DNA of 64,000 nucleotides. Origin: Galerina marginata. Lineage: Eukaryota > Basidiomycota > Agaricomycetes > Agaricales > Galerinaceae. Shown here one piece after another: positions 46,636 to 57,186 of the stretch. The position numbers were made by a program, and so were the translations under genes. Under the pieces are notes generated by a model. That model searched no databases and was not told where the DNA came from. It saw nothing but the letters and a program-made list of their open reading frames with translations. The stretch lies in contig JAECYW010000016.1 in the NCBI GenBank assembly GCA_023014335.1, positions 62,001-126,000 on the forward strand, given 5' to 3'. Within the stretch, counting starts at the first letter, position 1. Each line of letters opens with the position of its first letter.

Positions 46636-47828
46636 ATGGTGCGACGACATATCCCCAAGGCCCAGAAGGAGCTCTTTGTCACCATGTCTCATCGGATGAA
46701 GTCTAGTGAAATTGCGAGGGTCACACAGACTGGCCACCGAACAATTAATCGTATTCTCAGTTTGCATCGCCGGACAGGTTCAGTTGTAAGGAAGGTTGAT
46801 ATTATAGGGAGACCACGCCTGCTGAATGCCATTGACGTCGCAGTAAGCCAATCACTTGAACATAGTCCCTAGCTCACATTTTACGGCTTCCACAGTACCT
46901 TGAATCTTGCATCGAAAGAACGCCAGACATATATGTCTCGGAACTGAAAAATGAGCTTTTGGATGCTCGAGAAGTGGACGTTTCAATGGCTACCATTGTT
47001 CGTACACTTCAACGGCGGGGTTTCGTTCGAAAGAAGGTGTTTATTTTGTGTCAATTATAGTATTGCATATACCTTATCACTATCACAGGTCTCTGCTCCA
47101 GCAATTGAACGAAATGAAGAGCGCCGTGCAGAATATCAACTTCACATGGCCGATATGTATGTGGCAGAACAGTTGGTATTTGTGGACGAGTCGGGATGCA
47201 ATCGGGTGACCACCAAGCGACGGTTTGCCTGGGCGCCTTTGGGTTGGCGCGCACGGAGGAGGGATTATTTCATTCGAGGACAAAAGTAAGTGTCAATACT
47301 GTTTGCCACGTCTTCAAGCCTAATTTTACCTAGATATTCCATCCTTCCTGCACTGTCTCTCGACGGTGTTCTTCACCTTGACGTCCAGAGCCGTTCCTAC
47401 ACGGCCAAGTTGTTCAATGATTTTGTAGATGGCCTTCTTGATAATATGAACCAATATCCAGGCCGCAACTCGGTAATTGTAATGGACAATGCATCTATTC
47501 ACAAATCGGAACACCTTAGACCCATGATCGAAGCACGGTAAGCGCGTTACTTTATTTTACATATCATGTTTGAACTTCGAGATGAACGATTATGGTATTC
47601 AGAGGCATGCGTCTAGAATACCTTCCACCTTATTCCCCTGATTTTGACCCAATCGAAGAGGGATTCTCGGCAATGAAGGCCTGGATCCGTTCCAATAGAG
47701 ACTATGTTCGCGGTGAGCTAGCTGGAGAGGCAACCTGTTCCCCATATAAGATGCTCTGGGACGCTGTATTTAGTTCTATGACACCGGAAAAGGCTCGGGG
47801 GTGGTTTACACACAGCGGATACTTGTAA
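46636..47828 (+). CDS. Tc1/mariner (DD34E) transposase, five exons, intact
   Basis: Exons 46636-46842, 46896-47036, 47089-47285, 47334-47537 and 47603-47828 total 975 nt (324 aa) with all GT-AG junctions in frame. The N-terminal part (residues 1 to about 70) is a helix-turn-helix DNA-binding region (EIARVTQTGHRTINRIL, then GRPRLL). The RNase-H-like catalytic core has Asp149 in FVDESG, Asp233 in MDNASIH and Glu268 in SPDFDPIEE. The spacing of 34 residues between the last two is the DD34E signature of the Tc1/mariner group. The enzyme cuts and rejoins transposon ends in the nucleus. No stop or frame break is present, so it may be active. It converges on the cargo gene with only 77 bp between the stops. 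Confidence 0.92.
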
Positions 47829-47905
47829 AGATATAACATTAAATTTGATCTAATATAAAATAGCAACGTTAACGTCCTACTGGAACCACAAAATATTTGA
47901 TAAAG

Positions 47906-49518
47906 CTAATCCGACAATTCAATGTAGTCAATAACACCTTCAACCTCTTCCTTCTTGATCGCGAGATCTTTACCTTTTCCCTTCCTTGCACGATTGACGA
48001 AGCGCGCAGCATGGTCAAGAAAGTCTTGAACAACGGGGCGTGGCATACCAATGATGTCAACAAAGTAGTTGAGGTCGAGCGTGAGGGCAGCACTGGCGTA
48101 CGCAAGGCCGTTCTTTACCAAAACGGCATTATACTGGGGGTAATTAATGAGCGGAAGGTAGTTGTGTAAATCGTTCAACACTTCGGCGCAAGTCGGGGAT
48201 TTAACGAGAGGAAGGTCTTCAACGGAAGCTTTCCTAGCAAGGGTTGCCATAGCTGAAGACGACTGGTTGGTGTGCTCTTGAGTGACGTCGCCAAGTGGTG
48301 AACTCGAAACGTAGATGTTGACATTGGAGCCGGTTGCGCCAGGAACTGTATGTGGACCAGGCCTCGCCTTCTTGGGGTTCCTTGGAACGTGGTCGAACTC
48401 CGAAATGAAAGGCGGGATGGTGTAGCTTCCACCATTTATAAGCTTATATAAATCATTAGTGAGTGACGTTAAGAACATATTTGAGAAACGTACGATATCC
48501 TTTGCCCACAAGGTCAGCTGGTAAGTGTTGAGACGTTGGTGCTTGCCGTCAATAGGACTGACGTAGCAATGCGTGTCGTCCTTGTTGCAAAAAGTCTTCT
48601 GCTTCAAGGTGCGAAGCTGCTTAGCGAAGGAAATGACAGGCTCGGGCTCATTCTCGTTGTTATCGCTGTCTGCGTGACGTTTCTTCGTCTTATCAGGAAC
48701 AGTCTTCTTTCCTTTTGCAGCTGCCCGCTAAAGGAAGAGCCTCTAAGTAAAAGAAAAGACGAAAAAAGCGATCTGAGAATGAACATACCAAGTTATGAAT
48801 CTCCAAGATAACGTCTCTTGTTCTCGCACGTCGTATCTTCTCAATGCCTTTTCCCATTGCGGCGGCAAGGTCTTCAGCGCTGGATAAGCGGTGGATGGGA
48901 TCCGAAACACGATCACCATTGAACTTGTAGCCGAGGATGGCTTCAGCGGCGTTCAGATCCATCTGTGCACAGACACGATCGAAAAAGTCCTCGAATGGAA
49001 GGTCGGTTGGCAAGCGGAGTGTTACTCTGGTGACTATCCCATCCTCGACGCCAGTGTTTCGTGGGATAGAAAGATCGATATGAGTGGTGTTAGCGCCTGA
49101 AATGAAGGCATTCAGACACTCAAAAAATGGTACAAAAAAAAGCAGACTCACCATGGGCAGCCGGGGCAGGTGCGCGAGCAGGTGCGGCAGGTTGAATAGC
49201 AGGATAGTGCTGGTAGTAAGGCGCGCCAATACCTGGGGGCCCCATGTGTGGATAATAACGAGGTGGAAGCTGGTTATAGTCGTTAGGAACACCGATAAAA
49301 CCCGGATTGAAGTGGTTTGGTTGCATCGCCGGAGGTGGGCCTGCACGCGGCGCGATGTATTGCTGAGGGTTGGCGATATTGGCTTGCTGTTCGAGGATAG
49401 GGTGGATGTTGGGGTGACGGTCCAACATACCAAACCAGTAGCCAGCGCGAGGAAAACGCCGCTGGAGCTCCTGCTGCTCGTTCGGATTGAGCTGCAAGTT
49501 GTCGATATTGTCGGCCAT
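47906..49518 (-). CDS. Transposon-borne gene of unknown function (four exons)
   Basis: Exons 49518-49152, 49096-48789, 48727-48494 and 48442-47906 total 1446 nt (481 aa). Residues 1-122 are rich in Pro, Ala, His and Tyr (QQLPPRYYPHMGPP-like). Residues about 123-225 look like a compact ubiquitin-like or PB1-like fold (DGIVTRVTLRLPTDLPFEDF), which is inference only. A basic stretch (KGKKTVPDKTKKR, about 229-241) could be a nuclear localisation signal. The last 180 residues form a mostly helical domain ending in KGKGKDLAIKK and an acidic tail. The start is the ATG at 49518 (MADNIDNLQL). The gene lies entirely inside the transposon with 64-bp ends and is as intact as the transposase. No established family is recognised. 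It could help transposition, silence host defence, or be a captured host gene. Confidence 0.82.
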
Positions 49519-50106
49519 CGAGGGAGTAATACTGGGGTAGAATTTAACTTTTCGTGCGTCAAAATTGCTGAGGTAAAAGAAACGAGGCTCACCAGATTTT
49601 GTACTCTGCCCATATCCTTTACCCTGGCCGTATCCTGGACTGTCAGTATTCCGCAATGTTGCGTAGAATCTGAACAATACGCTAGAATCCTATGATATAT
49701 CAGCTTCACATTCAAATAATAAATGAGTATCACTTTGCCCTGCCTGATCGGAAGGAATCGTCGAAGTCGGCGGCCAAAACCCTGAATATAATATGCAAAA
49801 ATCACTAAAAACCCTGCAGAGAATGCAAAGATCGTTGACACACTAATCAAGAACTGTTGGCACAGTGAGCAGCCTCAGGGAACCTGCACTCGTTAATGGA
49901 ATTCATGTCGGCCAACAATGAAAGGCGATGGAATGAGCATCCAAGCTCAAGGGGGAGAAGAAACAAAGGTAAAATGTCCATGCACTTGATGGAAGAAAAG
50001 AGGGATACGAAAAGGTGGAAGATCGTGCGCAGCAAGATGGTTGATATACAAAGAATAGGCGTCGATAAGCGGGCGCGATCGCCTGATGGTAGCTATTTGG
50101 CTCCTA

Positions 50107-50170
50107 CAAACAAACAAACCGCTGAAGATCAACGGTGTTCGAAACTGGCCTATCGATTTGCAACTAGCTG
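50107..50170 (-). repeat. Right 64-bp terminal inverted repeat of the cargo transposon
   Basis: Identical over 64 bp to the rejoined left end. Perfect identity implies that the element inserted recently, or that selection or gene conversion maintains the ends. Confidence 0.85.
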
Positions 50171-51100
50171 CAACATCGCCAAAGCCCGTTCCCTCCCTTC
50201 ACCATCTCTGACGACAACGAACACAACAAGCAAGCCATCGTCTACCAAGCTTGCTCGGATGTTGGAAGCTTTTAGAAAGCTTGGCTCGGTCTTGAAATTA
50301 TATAAAACTACCCCCCCCAGAATTTTAGCATACCCAAAGAACTCTCGCTATGGTCCTTATCGCCTGCATAACCACCTTCATACTGAGGTGCCTCGAATCT
50401 TCTCTCTGGTGGACTTTTACCTATTCCAGTATGCTTCTTTGGGCGCCTCACTTCCAAGTGCGCACTGTACTCGGTGTATCGGATTTCTGAACGCAGTCAC
50501 CCTGCATCGCTCGTGGCTTAAATGACTCTGCCTATTATTATTTTCATGCTCGCTGCTTGACGATGACAATACCGGCGCCTTTGGCCATGACATGTGGCTG
50601 GATCGTGGGATGTGCTTAGCCGCCTGCATCGATATCGTTGGCTTCTGGCTTCTGGTATCCACACCACCTCAGTATCTGAGTCGCTCTCCGGCATCGTCGA
50701 AGGTAGCTAGTTTGAGCTTATTTATCAATCCTATCTCGGATCCATGCTCATATCGTCACTTCATAGATACACATTTCGAGCTCACAAATGAACTCCCCAA
50801 ATCAGCTTTCCATACAAACGTTCATCGGCGTCGTGTTGCCCAGGGCTATTGACGTATATTTTCTTTAAGGAGAAAATGATAGACGTTTGATAAAATTTTG
50901 TCTTCTAGGTCAGTCTCCTTGTACAATAAAATAAACCAACGCCAACCTCACTCACGCAGCCCTGTAAGTGAATTTAAATATCCATTCACCACCGTCATGT
51001 CCACAGTTCCAGTTCCCCAGCGGCACTGCCGCTGAGAAATTTCTTTATCAAACGGCGCTTAAGTATCCCCACATTTATTTCTCCCAAGTTCCACGGTTAT
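50171..51100. repeat. Dispersed repeat, copy 3 of 4
   Basis: A close match to 6905-7700 (for example CTCTCGCTATGGTCCTTATC near 50340 and ATTTTCATGCTCGCTGCTTG near 50540). The cargo transposon is inserted at its left edge. Confidence 0.7.
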
Positions 51101-51268
51101 GCAAAAATCAGTTTAGAGATTCCATCCACATTTTTTGCCGCTAACGAAGGTAAAGAAATAGAGACGCGGTGAAAAGTACTAAAAGCGAATGAATAACAGG
51201 TGAGCTGAAGTTCCACGACAGACATTTACATCTTAATCGTTGTTCATAATAATAACATGCCCTTTTAG

Positions 51269-51661
51269 ACATCGACTCCGATTCTTTGCTACCGCAACAG
51301 GAGGTGCATAACAGCGCGCTGGTACACAGAGTCCTCGCAAATGTGTCTGCTATCTCGAAAATTATTCATTGCTCTTCTCAATATTCCTATGCACGTTCTG
51401 TCGAAATTAACCAGTTGAGGCTGCATGCAATCCAAGGGCTTCTTAGACGACTAGAGAATTCAGCGCCGGGCGATATGCATCCGTACCTGCCTGCTGGCTA
51501 ACGTTGTCGACTGCAAACCTTCAAGTTCGTTTGCCTATTCTAAAAACTCACCCTCTATCCTGTACACTTGCTTGCTCATTCATGTATCATGGTCTCTCCA
51601 CTCGATGGTTGAAGGGTACAAATACATCAACTTCTGTCAACTCCGGTACATTGTCTCTTAA
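51269..51661 (+). CDS. Possible 3' end of an unrecognised spliced gene
   Basis: Two exons are proposed: 51269-51482 (after acceptor CCCTTTTAG) and 51526-51661. The 43-nt intron between them, GTACCT...TTCAAG, contains a branch-like GCTAAC. They encode about 116 residues with protein-like composition (SLLPQQEVHNSALVHRVL, then LRLHAIQGLLRRLENSAPGD). The 5' part is uncertain: a possible upstream exon runs into repeat sequence. No domain is recognised, and it may be a remnant. Confidence 0.3.
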
Positions 51662-52635
51662 AAACGATAACGTACCCAGGATTCAGGCCGCTTAATTGAA
51701 CGAATGGTAAGTAGATAAATAAGCCACGTCCACGGGAGTAGTCACTGTTACTCGCAGCACAAAATTTAGAATGGTGACTTCCCGATAGACGGCTGAAGGG
51801 TGAATATGGTAGACCAAGCAGAAAAAATAGAAATGACACGTATATTCCAGCCCGCACTAGGTTAAGGGAAGTTGAAGGAGATACTTATGCGATTATTTCG
51901 GGGTCAATATGATAGAACTTGAAGCTTGAAGCTTGAAGGGCCGATTCTGGTTTCGTGATAAGTGCACCCTCTGGAGGGTGTGGAGGAAGAGCGTACGGGT
52001 TTTTTTTTGCAGTGGATGACCGGGGTACGTGCTTTAAGCTGCGTTTGCTGTGCTGCGTCAACGCACGCCCACGTCAAGCCCGACGAGACACGCGTCAAAT
52101 ACATCAATGACCACAGATGCATGCCTAAACTTCTGAACCTTGTCGTAGTCCTAAACTTAAATAAAATCTCCTTGGATTTAAAAGTCTTCTGTAAGCGTCG
52201 ACCGTCAGTGCTTACCTCCAAACCATTTTATCGATTTCTTACCTTCTCACTCCGGTGTTCGAGACGGCAATTCATTCGCACTCTTTTCTTATTAAAAATT
52301 CGGAATTAACTCCTCCAGATTAGCGGAGCTAGGTCGACAGACAACGACGTCCACCATTCGCTAATTGACCAATTCAATAAAGATATAAAACAACTAATTA
52401 TGAATTCTCGATTGAGCCGATATCAATAATGTGAAAGACCGGGTTTACATCCCTTGAGCCATACATTCTTATAATGTCCAAAGTTTCGACAATTATACGC
52501 TGAGCGTTGATCTCCTGCCGGTGACCTCCTAGCGAGTCTCGAGAGCATGTCAACTTTCGACTAGAATATGACCTGAGAAAATGCAGGTAAGTCAATATAT
52601 AGCAGGTTAGAAGGGTCGAAAAACGCGAAGAAAAA
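51662..52635. other. Gene-poor segment
   Basis: No supportable feature beyond a small GAAGCTT microrepeat near 51918-51940. Confidence 0.45.
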
Positions 52636-54000
52636 ATGTACCCACCGCCTTTGTTGCCCTATTCGAAAGCCATACTAAACTGCAGACTAGAATCACCTTT
52701 AACTCTGCGCCTGCTCGATTCGTCGACCGGGTTGACCCTCAACGACCACCTTCAGTCTAAGGCGCCGCGAAGTCAACGAGAACGACTGCGCCTCAAAGCA
52801 CTCGACTTCCTCCGCCCATCTGGCCAGGTCATAAGCACACTCACCCTCACCCCACCCGACAAGCGGGGGTTATGCCGCGAGTTCAAATCCGCCAACGACC
52901 TCACCACGAGTGGCAAGCGACTCGGATCATCGGTCCGGCAGCATACCGTTCCGCTCCGGGATTAAATAATATCAACCTGACGAAGTTGATGTTAGGTTCC
53001 CCCCACATCGTCCCCCACAACGAGCGACTGGGGTGGGAAAGATGAAGAGGGTGCTGGGGCATCGCCCGCCTGGGTCGAGGAGGTGGGAAGCGGGTCGGAC
53101 GATGAGGGAGGACGCGATGTATCTAGGGTGCTGGCCAGAGGGACCCACGGACCAGGACGGGATGCGCTCCGTGAGTCCGCAGGGTAGGAACGTCGAGGTT
53201 GGTGGAAGAGGGAGTGTTTGAATGGTCGGCAACGCTGCTGAGTTCGACGATGACACTGCTCCTGTTGATGCTGAATGAAAAGTAAAGGTGAAGTCCATCA
53301 GCTCAGGATTTGAGGAACAAAAAACTAACGTACAAAATACTGCCACAATTCCAACAGCAAGATGTGGATGCGGCGTCGACTGCGAGCCCGTCATCATGCC
53401 CAACTTGGAGATACTCGCCAACCTCCGCGAAGGAAATGCGTTCACGGTACCAGCAGAGGGGAACGACGGGATCATAGGTAATTCGGATCGATCTATCATT
53501 ACCGTCCCTTCTAGGTCCCTATCAAAGTCGAAGTTGATGCTGAACTCGCCTGGGCAGACGGTGCAGAACGGTAAGCTGGGTGGGGCTTCTCCGAGTGCTG
53601 ATGGCGGCGAGGGGGGAATTGTGAGCGGGGAAAAGGCCGCAGCAGCAGCACGAGCCCTCGCTGTAACGTAACGTCAACGAAGCCAGCTCCATCGATGGCA
53701 AGCGCACGATCGTCCAATCTCCCTCAGACAGGTCGCGCTGGCTGGACATACGAACCGCATGCTGCTGCAGCAGTGGCAGCGGTAGCACTCCCTCCTTCTT
53801 CTCATAAAAAGAAGATTATGGCGACCGCGACGACTGCGCATGGGCGAACGGCCTGATTGAAGGTGGTGCAGGCACGGAAGCCACGTTCGAGCAGGTCGTC
53901 GAAGTCCTCTTCGGGTGGTTGGGCGTCGAGGTTGAAGTTGACGCGAGGTTTGGATTGGGGCCACAGTTCCTGAAGTGGCAGTAGCTGTCCGTACTCATTA
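52636..54000 (+). pseudogene. GC-richer segment with coding-like but discontinuous frames
   Basis: Several plus-strand stretches read like protein but cannot be joined into one model. They are 52636-52965 (109 codons from ATG), about 53340-53670 (LREGNAFTVPAEGNDGIIGN in context), about 53670-53815 (ASSIDGKRTIVQSPSDRSRW) and about 53820-53983 (a frame ending VEVDARFGLGPQFLKWQ then TAG). The lack of a consistent splice path suggests a decayed gene or one I cannot assemble. No family is recognised. Confidence 0.25.
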
Positions 54001-54147
54001 TCACGAAGGAATGGATTGTTGTTCGTCTTCTTCGGATGAAGAAGGGGGTCGAAGTGTCGACGCTGAACGTTGAGGTTTCGACGAGCAGCGGTAGGAAAAT
54101 CTGACGTCGTCTGAGAGGGCTCGTCCTAATTTAGATGACTGTATGCG

Positions 54148-54528
54148 TCAAGAAACGATATGAAGGTGGCGATGCTGTGTCTTCTTCCCTTGCTCCTTCC
54201 CCAAACTCGAAGGCTGCTGCGCTGCCCACCAAGGTCCAGTAAAACCAACATCGTCCCCCAAAATCCGCCTAGCCTTGTCCATCAATCGCGAGCGCACCTC
54301 CGCCGGGACCTCCTCGAGGTCCGCGTTCAAGTCGACGTGGCCGTCCAGCACCTTACCCATCCGCACCACCCTCTCGAGCACCTCCCGCTCGTGCTCTTTC
54401 AGCTTGTACGCCTCGATGAACGAGGCAGTGGGGGTTTTGCTTCTCTCCTTCTCGCATTCTTTATCGTCATCCTTCATCCTCGCTGACCACCCTCTACCTA
54501 TCTCTATCCCCAGCAGGTGCCAGCTCAT
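54148..54528 (-). CDS. Unrecognised 126-residue ORF in the duplicated segment
   Basis: An open frame with a lysine/glutamate-rich, probably helical middle (EAYKLKEHEREVLERVV), then DLEEVPAEVRSRLMDKARRI. The counterpart at 21600-22100 keeps parts of the reading but is broken, so this copy is the better preserved. The ATG at 54528 may be internal to a longer spliced gene, because an alternative upstream frame continues towards 54900. No domain is recognised. It lies 3' of the truncated NLR, as in copy 1. Confidence 0.3.
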   Translation of the reverse strand: MSWHLLGIEIGRGWSARMKDDDKECEKERSKTPTASFIEAYKLKEHEREVLERVVRMGKVLDGHVDLNADLEEVPAEVRSRLMDKARRILGDDVGFTGPWWAAQQPSSLGKEQGKKTQHRHLHIVS

Positions 54529-55379
54529 TCAACGTCGACATCGACTGTCTCGGGCCCAGTAGTGCAGTATCCAAGTTCGGGGTCGGGTCGGGGCTGGGGT
54601 AGCAGTGCGCGTAACCGTCCCGGAACCAGCGACGGACCCAGATACAAGGGTGCTGGCGATCGTGCTGCGTGGGGGTGAGCCTGCTCTCAACCGCAAACGG
54701 GAGGACCGGCGAGAGCTTCCAGGAAGATGCTTGTGCTAACGGAGAGAAGCATGGGGGGATGGAGGGAGTTGAATTCTGGTTCCGACTCTCTCGGTATTGG
54801 AATCTAGGAGGCGGGCGACGAGTAGGAGAAAGATGAAACGAAGAGAGAAAGAAGAAAGGAGAGTGATGGATGTGGTGAGTAGCGAGCAAGCTGTCGGTGG
54901 TGGTGATGAGCAAGAACGGAAATCACATCGATCACAAAATCACAATCACGCGAGGCGTGTCATTTTATTGACGCCTGTTCTTCTACTCGAGTACTCTGCC
55001 TTTGTAGGATCTGAAGCCAGCTTATTCCCTGTGCCCCGCCCTCCGAATGATTCAGAAGAGGCCCCAAAACCGCACACGCGCCTCGAAACGTTGCGGTTGG
55101 AGGTGCTGAGACCTCAAAGGGGCAGCTGCACCGCGCGGTTGGTGGTTTTGTCTTCAGACAATGTGCTCCTGGCCCTTGAAGAGTGTTTGTTCCTTGCTCT
55201 TCCGAGTCACCGTCTCTGATGACGATCACAACGACCCCACAACAAGCACTCTTGCTTTTACCTTTGAAGTGGTTAAAAAACCAGGTATTCTCTCGGAAAT
55301 ATACGAAATTAAACCGGCTTTTCTATTTACACGCGAAATCCTCGAGTCGAAGATTAACCTGAGGTAGACTTCTGGCTAC

Positions 55380-56240
55380 GGTCCATTTTGCTTGCCTACC
55401 CTCCTCGAGACCCGGAGGTATCTTGCATCATCTCCCTGCTGGACTTCTCTAGACTCCAGTAAACCTCAATGTGCGCCTCATTTCCAAGTACACACACGAC
55501 AGAACTCCACGCTCCATCCTCCGCGAGTTGCTCTGTCGGCGTATCGAATCCCGGAACGCAGCTCCCTCGTATTGCTCAAGTGACCAAACCTAGTAATATT
55601 ATCCTGCTCGATGCTTGACGACGACCATACCGGCGCCAGGTGGCGGGGCTGATGTTGACGGTCTTGGATCATGTTTAGCCGCCGGCATGGATATTGATAT
55701 CGACTTCGCGCGAGGATTTTGGGTTCATTTGCACCACTTTCTGTCATTCTCTTGCACCGTCGAAAGTAAGTAAACTGTGCCTACCTACCAATATCGTCCT
55801 CAATGCAAAGCTTATCTCGTCATTTCACAGATACACGATTCGTACGAACAATATACTCCCCAAACCAGTTTCTCAACAAATGTTTATCGGTGTCTATGTC
55901 CTCCAAGGTATATTCACGACATTTCATGTTTCCAGGAGAGATTGATAGATGCTGGATGAACTTTCATTGCCAGGTCCTAGCCTAACTTGCGCGATAAATC
56001 GCACTAATGTCTATCTCGTTCACGCAGCCCTGTAAGTAAGATTAATTATCCATTAATGAATATCATGCTCATGGTCAACAGTGTCAGTTCCCCGGTGTTA
56101 CACAATTATCTGCATCGTTTGAAATCACAGGCTGTTCCACCTATCACGTAGATGCACCCCCAACTTCGTCAGACGGAACTTTAAGTATCAGAACTTCCGT
56201 TCTTCCAAGTTCCACGATTATGCAAGAATTAATTAAATCT
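55380..56240. repeat. Dispersed repeat, copy 4 of 4
   Basis: The counterpart of 22800-23640 within the segmental duplication, and a more distant relative of 6890-7700 and 50171-51100. Confidence 0.65.
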
Positions 56241-57186
56241 TTCATTCTCGTTCTCTCTCATGCCTTTCGAGCGGTGAATTGGGTTCGAGAACGAGAACGA
56301 TGGTGCTTGCTTGACGATCTGTATCCAATACTGCCCATATTACGATCAGGCAAGGTATGACTGAGTGCGAACCCGTAAGTTTCTTCCTTCTTGACCTCAA
56401 TGTAATCCAAACTCCGAAGCTTCAGCTTGCGAATCGTGGCCGAAACGTCAGGCGAAGTGCTATCATTCAACTACTAAGGCAAAAGTTGGATATTATGCGG
56501 CAGATACTCATCGTATTATAGCAGAGATAAAATATTTGAACGTGGCAAATGAGAGTGAGCAGCAAACGGCTTACTTTGGGTTCTCCTGAGGTGTGGAAAG
56601 TGATAGAGTAGAGGCTTGGATTGGGCCAGCCGAACTTACTTACCTGAGAGGATTCAGAAATCAGGATGCAGAAACTATCAAAATTGAATCTGAGAAGGCT
56701 GAATGCACACCCGAGTCGATTATCAGACGGGTTGTAGTTGGTGTATTAGCGGTTAGAAAATTGCATAGCTTCAAGTTGTCAATTACAGGCGTGAAGAATC
56801 GGCTCAGCCGCTCGATCGGACGATTTTAAGATTCACGACAGACGTAGAAATGTTGGCCATAGCGCGACCAGTGGGTAATGGAAACTGTAATGTTATCCAA
56901 TGATTCTAATGTGGTCCAACGTGAAAGAAAGCGTTAACATGAAGACAAGTCTTAGATGTCGGAGTACTAGAATCAAATGGGAACTCAATGTACTTAAATT
57001 AGAATTTATTGCGAACAGCAGGATGTCAATTGTGCAGACATTGCATTAAACGGTTCCATACACAACGATAAAAATTGGGATTTAGCAAGTTTGAGACTCT
57101 GTAAAATTGGTGTATCAAATACGAAGCGGTTAAATTTACAAGAAAACCTGCTGAGATTGAAGTCCAGAGGATGAGCGCTTAAATAA

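Larger units (their letters stand above)
43974..50170. mobile_element. Tc1/mariner-type transposon carrying a second gene (interrupted)
   Basis: The right end (50107-50170) and the left end (43974-43988 continued at 46443-46491) are perfect 64-bp inverted repeats starting CAGCTAGTTGCAAAT. The left repeat is split by the younger element 43989-46436. Without that insert the transposon is 3743 bp. Flanks are GTCCTTTGCTCA on the left and CAACATCGCC on the right. Removing the element and one CA gives exactly the unoccupied sequence at 6893-6910, which identifies the ends and a 2-bp CA target duplication. It carries a DD34E transposase (plus strand) and an unrelated intact gene (minus strand), converging on each other. 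Confidence 0.75.

Noticed and set aside
46409..46767. Minus-strand ORFs over the start of the transposase
   Set aside because: Shadows of the transposase exon and of the transposon end.
53033..53499. A 175-codon minus-strand ORF over 52972-53499
   Set aside because: It lies in GC-rich sequence antisense to more protein-like plus-strand frames, has low-complexity Ser/Pro composition and shows no domain.
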